A stretch of DNA of 64,000 nucleotides from Macrocystis pyrifera (Eukaryota; Sar; Phaeophyceae; Laminariales; Laminariaceae), in NCBI GenBank assembly GCA_031763025.1, contig JASSKH010000021.1, positions 1,674,001-1,738,000 on the forward strand, read 5' to 3'. Shown here one piece after another: positions 1 through 10,967 of this stretch. Under the pieces are notes generated by a model. That model was given only the letters and a program-made list of their open reading frames with translations, had not been told where the DNA came from and searched no databases. Position numbers and translations under genes: made by a program. Position 1 is the stretch's first letter, and every line of letters starts with the position of its first letter.

Positions 1-140
1 CCAGGCAGACATTGCTTGCACCAAGAGCGAAGCGAAACGTGAGGTGTTCGGCGAGTCGCATGAAGGATGAGCTACATCCTACCAAGAATCGCTTTTGAGG
101 CGGATGTTCTCGAGTATGGATGACAGCGTCGGATGGGCCA

Positions 141-143
<3 letters not shown>
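1..143 (-). mobile_element. C-tailed SINE-like copy, cut by window edge
   Basis: Matches the middle of the family, from CCAGGCAGACATTGC to GATGACAGCGTC. Its 5' side ends just before the 47-bp G run at 144-190. Confidence 0.65.
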
Positions 144-191
<48 letters not shown>

Positions 192-295
192 GCTCATGTC
201 ATGCATAGCCGTAGTCGTATGAGACCATAGACCCTCGCATCCCTACAATACCGGGACGGGGCACGTCGGGTTTTCACCGACCAGGCAGACATTGC
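144..295 (-). mobile_element. C-tailed SINE-like copy, 5'-truncated
   Basis: The tail is the G run 144-190 (poly-C on the minus strand). The body ends at CATTGCT, where another G-rich tract starts, so it is bounded by homopolymer on both sides. Confidence 0.7.
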
Positions 296-480
296 TGCCC
301 GGGGCGGGGGGAGGGGTACTCGATGTCATGCATGTACCTGGTACTCGACATCATGCATGGCCGCAGTCGTATGATCATAGACCCTCGCATCCCCACAATG
401 TCGGGACGGAGCAAGTTGGGTTTTCAGCGACCAGACAGACATTGCTCGCACCTGGCGCAGGAGGGCAGGAGGGGGGGGGG
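296..480 (-). mobile_element. C-tailed SINE-like copies, clustered
   Basis: G-rich tail 296-316. The 3' terminal segment appears twice (GTACTCGATGTCATGCATG and GTACTCGACATCATGCATGG), a partial tandem copy. The far side ends in a G run at 471-480. Confidence 0.6.
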
Positions 481-620
481 TCTTACTGTTTCCTCCCCCG
501 TTCTGCCCTATAATGCAACGATATCATAACAAAATCATCTCGCTGAAAACGTCGGGGAGGTCAGACTGCCCGGACTTGAGACTTTCGGACAACCGCCGCC
601 GCCGCCGCTGCCGTTTGCAG

Positions 621-3600
621 ACACAAGTAGCACCGCGGACGGAGCCGACAACGCTGGCGAGATTCGTCGACGGCCGAAAGAAACAGCCGTTTCACTTTCC
701 CCTCCGCGAAATAGATATCGGTTCGATAGGCTCCCGCCAGAGGAGCAGAGGGACCTCGACCGCCGCCTGAAGGATCGAAGGGAACTGGAGGTTAGTTGTC
801 GGATTTATCTGATGTCTGACATCGATACCGGAACCGAGCTCGACACGATACCGACAAAAAAAAAAAAACGGTCGATATGATACCGAAAAACCTAAAAGGA
901 CAACCGATACGATACCGAAAAAAAAAAAAAAAAAACCGAATAGATGCGATTTCGATATTGTTTATTTCTCTTCGAAGCTTTCATCCAGCAGCGTCAGCAT
1001 TAAAAAGCACGGGGACGCCAGGGGATTGAGGGCAAAAAAACACGTTCGATGCGACCTACTGAAAGTTCGATAGTTGGACAGATCGAATTCATCGATACGA
1101 TACCCAACACTGCTGGAGGTGCATTACACGGGATAGTTTTCGGTTAATCGGCGCTGTACTTAGTTGCACATATATTCTGCCTACCAATCTAGACGTAAAT
1201 AGAAGTACCGTTGGGGTGTTCCTAGTATTTTTATTCCGTTCGATATCCGACGGCGTGCAATCCTATATATATATTACCGTTGTTTTGACCGTTAGAGTTC
1301 GCACAGGGGTTGCGGTCGTTTTTTAAGAGCGCTCGATTTTTTTTCCTAACGACGGGACTTTTTTGTTGTTGTTTGTTTTTTGCCAATATACCAATACCTA
1401 ACACCAAGGTGTTTACGGGGGGGGGGTACAAAAAAAAAAAAAAATGGTTTTGAAAATTTATGAGACTCCCGAAAATGTACATGTGACGTCGGCCTTGAGC
1501 TCCCTTTGTATACCGTTGTCGAGAGGCAACACGAGCGCTGAAAAAACGGCCGCACCCCTTCTGTAGGGTAGCGGTCTCGGAAAAAAAAAAAAAATGTACG
1601 ATAGAGGTGGAACCTTTTTTTTTTGTCCCTTATGAGGCAACACTGTCTGACTGCTATTAAATAATACGCTCGACAACTACTGAGGAACTGACTACCCAAG
1701 AAAGCATATACCTTACCAGGCATGCACTGTCCCATTTTTTTGTTCGCAATGTGATTCGAAGAACATACCCTACAATATCCCGAGATGAAGCGCCTATTTA
1801 CACGAAGTGAAAAAGGAGCTCCAGAAAAAACAGGCGTTACCCCAATATACCATACCGTGGTTGAATTATGGGGCAGGGTTAGGTCAGGTCAGGTCAGGTC
1901 ACGAGCATCGAACTTATTTTTCCAGCTGGCGGGTTTGTCCAAAAAACAGGCCGCGTTGATCTGCCAAGTGGAAGAGAAGCGGAGGCGACGAGAACGCGAA
2001 GAGAAGGCCAAGCGCGAAGAGGACGAGGCTGACCGAATCGGGGTGCTCAAGGCCCTTGCCGAAGACCGTGCGGCGTTCCGCGGCAGGTGTTACGACTGCC
2101 GACGCGTCTTTGCCTTGCAGGGGTGGCACCTAATTTCATTCGGCAATGGTATAAGAGCTCTTACGCCTCACCCCCAAAAAATGATTCTGATAAAAATCTG
2201 AAATAGCAACCCTATGAAAACTCCGAAAGCCCAAGAATACAGCCATACGTATAGTATCGAAAAAAACCGAATGGTGTTCCGGCGATAGCGGGGTGAGGAG
2301 CTCGATCAGTCCCAGTCACAGTTTCGCCAAAAAAAAAGGTACCTCTAACGTAGCACACACCTCTACCCACTACACTTATACTTTAATGCTTCTGCCGTAG
2401 ACTACAGTAACGTTTAAACCCGTTCAGACCTTGACCCTTTAGGACTGTTAGGACTGCAGTCCCGTTTTGTGGGCAAACTACTTGGAATTTGAGTGCTGTG
2501 TCCCCTGAACGGGACTGCAGTCCTATATAAAAGGGCTCGAGGGCTGCACTCACTCCCATCAGCCATTGTGGAGGCAAGTCACTTGGAGTTAGAGTCATGA
2601 TCAGGTTCCTGCACTGTGCACCAGCATAAAGGTTGGTTAAAGCAAAAAACGAAAAACGTAACCCTACGGAGGGATATTCGGGGGGGGGGGGAAAAAAAAA
2701 GCGACACCACACTTTTTTTTTTTTTTTTTTTTTTCCCAGACCGGGGGGGGGGGGGGGGCGGGGTGGGGTTGTACTCGATATCACGCATGGCCGTAGTCGT
2801 ATGACCATAGGCCCTCGCATCCCTACAGTGCCGGGACGGAGCACGTCGGGTTTTCACCGACCAGGCAGACATTGCTTGTACCAAGCGCAAAGCGCCGTGA
2901 GGTGTCCGGCGAGTCGCATTAAGGGTGAGCTGCATCATCCTACTACGAACCGCCGCTAATTAAGCGGATTTTCTTGCTTATGGATGGCAGCGTCAATGAA
3001 TTGTTCTTTTTCTGGTGTGGCTACTTCCATAGACAGCAATGGGGGTATTATGTGACTGCCTCGTGGGTGCTTTGCCACAAATAAACACAACGTGATGCCC
3101 ATCAATCCCCTTGCGCGGAGCAAAGGTCATCTACCTCGCACAACTAATCTAAACTCGATCGCCAGCTGTGACCGACCGCCAAAAAAAAAAAAATGGTACC
3201 GTGGTGGTCCAGCTCATGTAGGGGGGCGGGGGCGGTGTACTCGATACTATTCATGGCCGTAGTCGTCGGGGGGGGGGGGGGGGGGTTACTCATTTGTTGC
3301 TTGCCTTAGTCATTTGACCATATTGACCACGCATCCCTTTCGAGACGGAGCACCGTTCCTACTCCTAATAGAGGCACCTCCAACAGTTGGGCGCTCGTTT
3401 CGTTGTTTCCATATGTTACATAGACACCTCCAACAATTGGGCGCTCATTACGTTGTTTCCATACATTACATAGAAACTTCTTGCTAGTCTTATCCCCTTC
3501 CTGTCTCGCCGTAGTCGTGGAGGGGGGGCGGGGGTAAATCTACTAAAACCAAGTGAACAAAATTCTTGAAAGAAAAAAGTCAGTATTCGTGATTCGTCCA

Positions 3601-6600
3601 AAAATCCCACCCCACTGCCGAGCCGTTCTACGATAGAGGTATCACATTTGGGCTAAAAAAAAAAAAATCTGACCCACCACGGCGTCCTTGCCGGGGGCCA
3701 GTTGAAGGAAGGATGGATGGACGAGTATGTAACTTGTGCTCTACATTGTTCGACATAATGCGTACGCACACGTACGAGATGTGTGTAGCATCAGCCCTAT
3801 TCTTATGCCTATCCCCGTTGATTTCGGGATTATACCTTGGGGGGACATAGGAGCCTCAGAAAAATTGGGGTGGACCTCTGTCGTAGACCGCCTCTGCTTT
3901 GTTTTTGAACTTGATATTTTTTGGAGTGTGGTGCCATTCTGTAGGAACCAATGAATGCTCGACCAATGCACATTTTAAGCTCGTGCTGCACATTGTCGGA
4001 TGCCGAAAACCTACGGCAGTGGAGGTCACGGTTTAAGAGCGAGGTGTGTCAGGCCCGTTTGACCTCTCTTTAAACATAACTTCTCTTAAAACCGGAATGG
4101 AATGGGCATTGTACAGCTTTTAGCACGCCCGTGCCAAGCCTTAAGAAACGGATAGCAACTCTTGGCGTCAATATGAGGACGCTTCGTCTCCATATTGGTG
4201 TCTGAACGCTTCTTATTTTTCCGACCACAGTGGTACATCTTTAAGAGAGGAGTGTGGCAGACCTGTTTAGCCCCTTTGCATCCGATTTATCTTCAACCGG
4301 AAACGGTACTGCACAGCTTTTAGTATGACCGTGGCAAGCCATTTGGCCCCATTTAACCCACCATTTCTCTTAAACCGAAGGCGTTTCAAAGAGCGGGGTA
4401 TGTCAGGCCTGCTTGACCTCTATTCCACCTCCAAATTCTCTTGAACTGAAATGGGCGTTTCATGGCGTTTACTATGCCCGCACCAAGCCGTTTGACCCCA
4501 ACTCAACCCAAAATTCTCTTAAACCAGTATTTATCTTAAACTGGTAGCTCTTAAACCGTACCCCCGCCACTGTATTTGTTTTTTTTTGCGGCAGGGCTAG
4601 GAACAAGAACCTGAGAGCGGGGGGGGAAGCGACCACCACTCCACACGAAGCCAGGGAGGAGTACGGGAGTAGCGCTCCAGGAAGCGAAGCACTACTGCTC
4701 GGCGAGAGCGGCGCCGCTAGGAGCAGGGTGGCTTGGCAGCTCAAGCCGCAGAACTGCTACAGCACCCAGCCGTTAGATAGACTCAGCAACTTCCAGGATA
4801 AAGATTTTGTTGGCCGGAGCGCGGGTACCCACGGCCTTGTTGGGTTTGCTGCCGAAGGAGAAGGTACGAGGAGGGGAGCGAATGCCGCGCGCGGTGATGG
4901 TGGTGGCGGTGGAGGTGGAGGTGGCGGGGTGGGCGTTAGAACGAGCGGTCGAAGTGGTGTTGGTGGGGGAGGTGACGAAGGGAGCAGGATCATGCTCGTT
5001 TTGAGAAAGCTGGAGGACCACAGCAAGGTGAAGACATAAAACGTACCGAACACATCCCAGAAAAAAACGTCTACTATTACGGGGGACCATAGTAAATAGG
5101 CCCAAATATTGTCGGTAAAAATAAAGAAAATATGTAGGTTTTTGTGTGTACCGTAGGTTCTATTTACTGTGGTCCCCCGTAATATGTACTTAACTACAGT
5201 AGGGAGGACAAGCTTGACCGACGATAGGCTCTCAAACTGGCGGATCGTCGAACCCGACCAAGCCGAATCGAACCGCGCGCGCGGCCTCTTCTTGCTCGGG
5301 CGGTCATAGACGTTATTGGTCGACGGCTTGAAATGAAAACAAGCAAAACGTCGCAGTGTTCGCTCGAAGTCATCCTTGGTGTTCCACGAGGCATGCCCGC
5401 GTCGACTTGACGCACAACGACGACAAAGAAAAGACAATGCCGGGTGCGGTCTTACAATCCAACCCGCCTCACTTGCCTCGCAGGGGTACTGTGTGTTGTC
5501 TTCACATTAAACCGTTCTTTCTACCCAACTGCACCGGTACACCTAAAGTCCGCCCTGTTTCCTCATCCCAGAGAGATTGATACTACCGTAGAGCCTAAAT
5601 TTTATGAGGCTTCTTACTTTACGATAGTACAGGCGCTATGTACCTCACCCGAAAAAATGATTTTTGAGAAGAGCCAAAAAAAAGTGCAATCCGATGAGCA
5701 AAGCCTACATAGCTACTAACGGAGTTCCAACGATGGTGGGGTTAAGAACAATGTCTTATAGGCGTGGCGGCCTATTTTCTGAGCCCCACCTCACATGAGG
5801 AGCTCAATATATCTCACCCGCATCGTTCATGCCTTCGAAGACTTTTCGCTCGCGCAACCCCGATCAACATTTAGTCTGCGTTAGTCCTACAACAAAATAC
5901 GCTAGTAAACGTATCATGGTCACCGGTATATCAACAGTCGCTCAGTCGGGGAGCTCAACCGGTCAGAAAATAAGGCCTCACAGGGAAAAAAAGTGCACGT
6001 CGTACCGTGGGACGAGTCTTAAGAAGCCGGTCAGTCGGTCAGTTCGTTTTTTTTTTGTCCGAACGTGCTATATGACGCCACCGTAGCTACGCCTCCCCTA
6101 GTGGTGCCGCCCACCGTGTCGTACAGCTCCTTGAAAATGTTGCGCACCACAGACATACGATCTACAGATAGATCATCTACAGATAGATCATCTACAGATA
6201 GGTCATCTACAGATAGATCATCTACAGATAGATCATCTACAGATAGGTCATCTACAGATAGATCATCTACAGATAGATCATCTACAGATAGATCATCTAC
6301 ATATAGATCACCTACAGATAGATTATCTACAGATATGTCATCTACAGATAGATCATCTACAGATAGATCATCTACAGATAGATCACCTACAGATGGGCCA
6401 TCTAGATCCTAAGATGCCGCTATCATGTGTTGTGCTCAACCTGCGTAGCACATATCCAATCTAACACGCCGTGTGTGGTGCGCTGCGCGGGGCCCGTGTA
6501 GCGCAGATCCAACCCAGGAAAAAACAAGCCCTGTAGACCATGCATGTTGTACGGCTCCCACTCGACAGCACATGAGCTAGATCACACAGATCACACAGAT

Positions 6601-7125
6601 CAGGGAACCATCTATCTATCTGTTTGCCCCCAGAAATATCTAGATCATGAAACGGCAATCGATCGTCCATCCGAGGTGCCAATTATTCCCTTGTGCGAGT
6701 CGATGATGGAGGGTGAAATAATTTGCAAGACTGGTAGTGTACGTTTGGTCAAGGGCAAGCCAAAATAAAAAACAAATCGAATCCCCACTTTTATCCTTTG
6801 AGTTCCATAGAGGAGGGGGGGGGGTGTACTCGATAAGAGAGATGTACTCGATCTCATGCATGGCCGTGGTCGTATGACCATAGACCCTCGCATCCCTACT
6901 ATGCCGGGACGGAGCATGTCGGGTTTTCACCGACCAGGCAGACATTGCTTGCATCAAGCGCGAAGCGCCGTGAGGTGTCCGGCGAGTCGCATGAAGGGTG
7001 AGCTGCATCCTACTAACAACCGCTTGTGAGGCGGACTTGGATATGGATGACAGGGGGGGGGGGGGTATTGCTAAAACCAAGTGAAACAAAACTGACACCC
7101 CACTCTTATTTTTTAGCCCTAGACA

Positions 7126-7157
<32 letters not shown>

Positions 7158-8527
7158 TATTTTATAATCGAGAAATAAGAAACTGAAAAAAAAAACATGT
7201 TGGAAACAATATATTTTGACAAAACTCCCAATTCCGCTGCGGTAGTTTGCACCTACTCGTACAGTTCAGTTAGTTTTAATAGGTCCTACCTGCGCTGTGT
7301 ACGAGAAAAGACGTGTTTTGTACATACGGGAGAAGTTGACTAATCAGATCAAAACGGGCTGTTGCACTCGTATAGTCCATGAGTACACCTGGGACCAGCT
7401 CTGCTGTAGCAGTTGACTCGCGATCGAGAGGACTCAGCGAGGCAGGGTCAAGACATGTCCAAGTTGTGGTAAAAGACTGGTTTAGCTTTGCTTTAGAGCT
7501 AGGCAGCGTCAACACCATACATCTGTTCCGTACGTACTGCTTTTTGTGGTTCGTTCGGACGAACTGCAACATCTCAAGTTATGGCCGATCGGCCATCGGG
7601 GTGGAGAGCCCCATTCTAACCCCTAGCAATAGTTTTGTTTTTATTTCAGTCCCCGTTTTTCTCTTTTTCGTCGTTTTTTTTTTTTTTTTTTTCGTTTTTT
7701 TGTTTCTCATTATTCTCTTTCTATCGTTCACTTCTACTCTTACCGATTTTGTTTGTAGATGCTGGAGAAGCTAGCATCGGAATTGGCGACGATCAAGGGC
7801 AGGAGCAGAGCAAACGATCAAGGCCAGGTGACTGATCACTCCGTGCGTGCCACTATTCTATAGCGGTCCCCCCCCCAAAAAAAAAGCGCCCCCTAAATAT
7901 AGTGTCTAACAACTCCCTTGTGTGCTTCCGGCTTACTTCCGGCATTTGTTGTATTTGCCCTCCGGTAAGCCCAGGTCGAATATCGGTTCCTCGTAGCTAG
8001 CGCGGTAGTGGTCTCTCTATAGTGCCGGTTGAGCAGTACTGGCTGCCCGCTATCACGGGAGACCATAGTAAATAGGACCTACCGTACACACAAAAACCTA
8101 CATGTTTACCTATTTTTACTAACAATATTTGGTCCTATTTGTTATGGACCCAAGTAAATAGAGTGCCTGTGTGGCAGTAATAAGTGCCGGTTTCCGCTAG
8201 ATATAGGGCCGGTATTGTTCGCTGGCGCATACCATAGCGGCACTATAGGTGTAGGGACCGTTCCTGTTCGTATATAATATACTCGTTTATTTCGTAGGTG
8301 CTGTCTGCCGCGGCTCATCTTCCGGTATCCTCGTGCTCCAATCGGTTGAAAAGGTTGGCCCGAGAAAACCGGGCGCTAAGGCGAAGGTTTCTTGGGAGTT
8401 GGGCGTTCCGGAGGGGGGATCGAGCGGCGGTTCGCTCCCGGCACGCGGCGGGAGGCTCGCCGCGAGCTCCAGCCTGTCACCTTTGTTTCGGACGTTTGAG
8501 CGCGATGAGGACCAGCTAGACCGGTGA
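621..8527 (+). CDS. Gene A: charged coiled-coil protein, multi-exon, 5' end not found
   Basis: Five exons join in one frame: 621-790, 1926-2086, 4727-4863, 7759-7827 and 8298-8527 (stop TGA at 8525). Acceptors are TTTGCAG, TTTTCCAG, GGAGCAG, a pyrimidine-rich tract ending TTTGTAG, and TTTCGTAG; donors are GAG|GTTAGT, CAG|GTGTTA, AAG|GTACGA and CAG|GTGACT. Intron phases agree at each join (0, 2, 1, 1), which is unlikely by chance. The product shown is about 250 residues: a Ser/Arg region, a charged helix (RFDRLPPEEQRDLDRRLKDR) running into a Glu/Lys/Arg coiled coil with RRREREEKAKREEDEADR, then a Gly/Ser-rich acidic tail ending in DEDQLDR. I recognise no family. The first exon begins in phase 1, so upstream exons must exist. 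For the last two exons a phase-0 reading is also open, but the joined frame has more G-start codons and agreeing phases. Introns hold LINE and SINE copies, MITEs and a minisatellite. Confidence 0.6.
2450..2525. mobile_element. MITE-2, ~75-bp palindrome with CTGCAG
   Basis: AGGACTGCAGTCCCGTTTTG ... CGGGACTGCAGTCCT. The terminal 12 bp (GGACTGCAGTCC) is itself a palindrome, so each end can fold on its own. Confidence 0.65.
2736..3221 (-). mobile_element. C-tailed SINE-like retroposon, near full length
   Basis: Reference copy. In its own sense it has an A/T-homopolymer segment near the 5' end (poly-A on the plus strand at 3181-3193), a ~400-bp body, then ...CATGCATG...GAGTAC followed by poly(C) (plus-strand G run at 2744-2758). 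The last ~70 bp resemble the 3' end of the LINE described at 9611-10372. A tRNA-like A-box (TAGCTCACGCGG) in fuller copies lies at the 5' end but in antisense orientation, so whether this is a classic tRNA SINE is open. Confidence 0.7.
3222..3269 (-). mobile_element. C-tailed SINE-like copy, only ~40 bp of 3' end
   Basis: Contains GTACTCGATACTATTCATGG between two G-rich tracts; extreme 5' truncation. Confidence 0.55.
3270..3476 (-). mobile_element. LINE 3' end
   Basis: G run 3270-3283 then GTTACTCATTTGTTGCTTGC, the reverse of the LINE terminus. An internal ~65-bp segment (CACCTCCAACARTTGGGCGC) occurs twice. Confidence 0.6.
5075..5184. mobile_element. MITE-1, ~110-bp palindrome
   Basis: Reference copy. 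Ends are TTACGGGGG...CCCCCGTAA with terminal inverted repeats of ~27 bp and an AT-rich centre (TAGTAAAAATA...TATATAGGTTTTT). The target is TA. It is close to a full palindrome. The TA duplication suggests the Tc1/mariner group; no transposase in window. Confidence 0.8.
5193..5437 (-). CDS. GC-rich coding-like segment inside a gene A intron
   Basis: The minus strand is open for about 80 residues (ASWNTKDDFERTLRRFACFH, then a basic KKRPRARF). The plus strand is also partly open after a CTACAG acceptor. Base composition differs from the repeats around it. It abuts MITE-1 at 5075-5184. Strand and coding status are undecided. Confidence 0.2.
6150..6405 (+). repeat. 15-bp minisatellite GATAGATCATCTACA
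   Basis: About 17 tandem units with few changes. Because 15 is a multiple of three, it stays open and would read as S-T-D-R-S repeats; this is a by-product and not evidence of a gene. It lies in gene A intron 3. Short runs of the same motif recur near 15290 and 35550. Confidence 0.8.
6812..7063 (-). mobile_element. C-tailed SINE-like copy, 5'-truncated
   Basis: G runs lie on both sides (6815-6823 and 7051-7063). It has a duplicated GTACTCGAT 3' terminus. It lies in a gene A intron, antisense to the gene. Confidence 0.7.
7129..7167. repeat. Poly(G), ~39 bp, orphan
   Basis: On the minus strand it reads AAATAC then poly(C), the same TAC junction as other runs. It lies in gene A intron 3. Confidence 0.6.
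8010..8265. mobile_element. MITE-3 (GTGCCGGT family), with nested MITE-1
   Basis: Repeated TATAGTGCCGGT motifs in both orientations, GTGGCAGTAATAAGTGCCGG and CTGGCGCATACCATAGCGGC; ~145 bp without the nested MITE-1. It lies in gene A intron 4. Confidence 0.6.
8051..8160. mobile_element. MITE-1, decayed, inside MITE-3
   Basis: TATCACGGGAGACC to GGACCCAAGTAAATA; the right end has mutated. Nested in the MITE-3 copy at 8010-8265, in gene A intron 4. Confidence 0.65.
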
Positions 8528-8743
8528 GGCAAATGAAAGGACAGAGGAAGCGAGCAACGCCGTATCATATCGTCTTCGAAAAACGTAAACATAAAAATCT
8601 TCTTTCTCGGGTGAGCGAGCGACCAACGTCGAGGCTCCTGCTGAATATCGTGTCCCTCTTTTCGGCAAATTTAATTTGTCCAAACTAGCTTAAGCCATCC
8701 ATTAAATTATTTTCATCCACCCCTACCCCTATATGTATACGGT

Positions 8744-9051
8744 GGTGGTCCCGCTATTGTGCCGGTTTTGTATAGATAGTGCCGGTTGTCCGCTATAGTG
8801 CCGGTGAAATCGCTTTGGCACAGATACAGATGGGATTAACCTTTGTGGTACATTAGTGTGCGGAGTAATTAGTGCCGGTTGCCGCTAGTACGGGGGTCCA
8901 TAGTTAATGGGACCAAATTTTGTTAGTAAAAGTAGGCAAATATATAGTTTTTTATGTATACCATAGGTCCTATTATCTGTGGACCCCCGTAATAGTATAC
9001 CGCCGGTATTGTTGGCTAGCGCATATATACCGGCACTATATAGCGGGACCT
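8744..9051. mobile_element. MITE-3, with nested MITE-1
   Basis: GGTCCCGCTATTGTGCCGG to GGCACTATATAGCGGGACC; the outer ends are inverted (GGTCCCGCTAT / ATAGCGGGACC), which defines the element borders. Confidence 0.68.
8886..8994. mobile_element. MITE-1 inside MITE-3
   Basis: Interrupts GCCGCTAGTATACYGCC of MITE-3. The flanks show TA on both sides. Confidence 0.78.
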
Positions 9052-9113
9052 TTTACTGTATGCAGGCTTCATCGTGTGCCTCATAGGTACAAGCCCAAGT
9101 AATGTTTGATTGA

Positions 9114-9608
9114 TTCCCCCCCGCTCATTAAGTGAGCTAGACAACCAGGGCACCGTTTTTTTTTTTTGTTTTTTTTTTTTTTTTTTGTTTTGGCGGTCGG
9201 TCACAGCTGGCGATCGAGTTAGATCATTCGTGCGGAGCGGAGAACCTTTACTCCGCATAGCGGGGAATTGACGTGTGTTCCGTAGTGTTTGTCGTACGGC
9301 ACCCACTATAGGCAGTATCATGGTATCTGGATTTGGCCACACCGGAAAATATAATAAGTCATTGAAGCTGTCATCCATACTCAAATCCACCTCACGAGTG
9401 ATTCTTAGTAAGATGCAGCTCACCACTTCATTTGACTCGCTCAACACCTCACCGTTCGCTTCGCGCTTGGTGCAAGCAAGGTCTGCTTGGTTGGTGAAAA
9501 CCCGGCGTGCTCCGTCCGTCCCGGCATTGTAGGGCTGCAAGGGTCTGTGGTGATACGTCTACGGCCGTGCATGATATTGAGTACACCCCCTCCTCCCCCC
9601 CCCCCCCC
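9114..9608 (+). mobile_element. C-tailed SINE-like copy, near full length
   Basis: Starts after a short C run and contains GTGAGCTAGACAACCAGGG followed by poly(T). It ends ATTGAGTACA with a C-rich tail. A LINE copy begins directly after the tail. Confidence 0.7.
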
Positions 9609-9610
9609 AA

Positions 9611-10372
9611 CCCACTAGCAGAGGAGTTGATAGAACTGTATGGAAGAAAGTAACAAAAGGGCGAGCTGGAATAAGGTGGGATGGCGTACTTGAGAAAGTA
9701 TGGAAGGATATTTGTGGAAACCAAGAAGAGATAATGTCCGCCGGGAATTTTGGGAGATACAAGGCAGAAGTAGAAGAAATGATAGAAAGAGGGGAGAGGC
9801 TAGCGCTAAGAAACAAGGTAGAATCGGAAAAACACTTAAGAGATATACGGGGAATGGAGGAAAGGAATAGGAACGAAAACGTATTTGCATGGCCCGATGG
9901 ACTTCGCGAAAACGCTGAAACTGCGCTTTCGTGTAGGGGACCTGGACCTGCCAGAAAGAAGAAAGAGGTATACCAGTAGCCGGGAGGAGGAGGAAGTTGA
10001 TGCACAGATGTACCCGTGTGGCAAAGCAATAGAGAGTATCACATAGTAGGAAAATGTGAAATATACAAGGAGAACGGGATGTGTTAGAAGAGGAGATGAG
10101 GGAAATAGACGAATGTGACACGGAGGAGTTTGATACACTGGATAGCAGCGAGAAAACGATCGCTATCCTAGGAGATAGATGGTGGCCACAGGCGGCCAGA
10201 CAGGAAGGGGATAATGTTAGCAAAATGTTTCCGTGTAATATATGGAAACAACGTAATGAGCGCCCAACTGTTGGAGGTGTCTCTATTAGGAATAGGAACG
10301 GTGCTCCGTCTCGAAAGGGGTGCGTGGTCAATGGTCACATGACTAAGGCAAGCAACAAATGAGTATGCTCCC
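9611..10372 (+). mobile_element. LINE, C-terminal part of ORF2, C-tailed
   Basis: Non-LTR retrotransposon fragment. The decayed frame shows a LINE-type Cys/His knuckle region around YPCGKAIESITH and KCEIYKE, then a conserved segment (MREIDECDTEEFDTLDSS, ILGDRWWPQAA, IWKQRNERPTVGGVSI). It ends MTKASNK-TGA-GTAT and a C-rich tail. The stop codon is four bases from the tail. It begins right after the C tail of the upstream SINE-like copy. The RT domain is not in the window. Confidence 0.65.
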
Positions 10373-10376
10373 CCTA

Positions 10377-10640
10377 CCCACTAGCGGAGGAGATGAGGAA
10401 AACAGACGATTGTGACATGGAGGAGTTTGGTACACTAATAGTACTAAGAAAACAGGAAGGAGGGGTTATGAACGACAAAAAAAAACTATGTGATGTATGG
10501 AATCGACGTCATGAGCGCCCACCTGTTGGAGGTGTCTCTATTAGGAGTAGGAGTGGTGCTCCGTCTCGAAAGGGATGCGTTATCAATGGTTAAATGGCTA
10601 AGGCGAGCAAAAAATGAGTACGCCCCCCACCCCTTCCCTC
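10377..10640 (+). mobile_element. LINE 3' end, second copy
   Basis: Starts CACTAGCGGAGGAGATGAGG after a C-rich stretch, carries an internal deletion relative to the first copy, and ends AAAAAATGAGTACGCCCCCC. Confidence 0.6.
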
Positions 10641-10858
10641 AGGGGGGATGCCTTATTGTCGGATGGCAAACGCAAGAATAACAATATCACTATGTTCCTA
10701 AATACTAGGACAGGTTGTATACTAAGATTCATACATAAGGGTCCTTATTTTATCCCATTTGCCAACTGACAATGCGTAGCACTCATTCCAATCATCATAC
10801 CACCATCCACATATGAAAGGGTTGCTGGAATCCAATGACGTGGAACATGGAAGGTGCT

Positions 10859-10967
10859 ATTTACGGGGGATCATAGTAAATAGGACGAAATATTGCTAGT
10901 AAAAATAGGGAAATATATAGGTTATTGTGAGTACCGTAGGTCCTATTTACTATGGTCCCCCGTAATA
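10859..10967. mobile_element. MITE-1
   Basis: TTTACGGGGGATC to GGTCCCCCGTAATA. Confidence 0.78.

Noticed and set aside
4757-5105. Ser/Thr/Pro-rich minus-strand open frames
   Set aside because: They lie opposite gene A exon 4727-4863 and a G-rich intron stretch; the plus strand has the better splice sites and phase.
6150-6405. CRISPR-like regular repeats
   Set aside because: The units are contiguous 15-mers with no unique spacers, in a eukaryotic intron.
6065-6412. Open frame of S-T-D-R-S repeats
   Set aside because: A 15-bp tandem repeat stays open automatically; there are no start context, splice sites or unique flanks to support a protein.
9615-10331. Long minus-strand open frame, Ser/Phe/Leu-rich
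   Set aside because: It is antisense to the LINE ORF fragment and mirrors that coding sequence.
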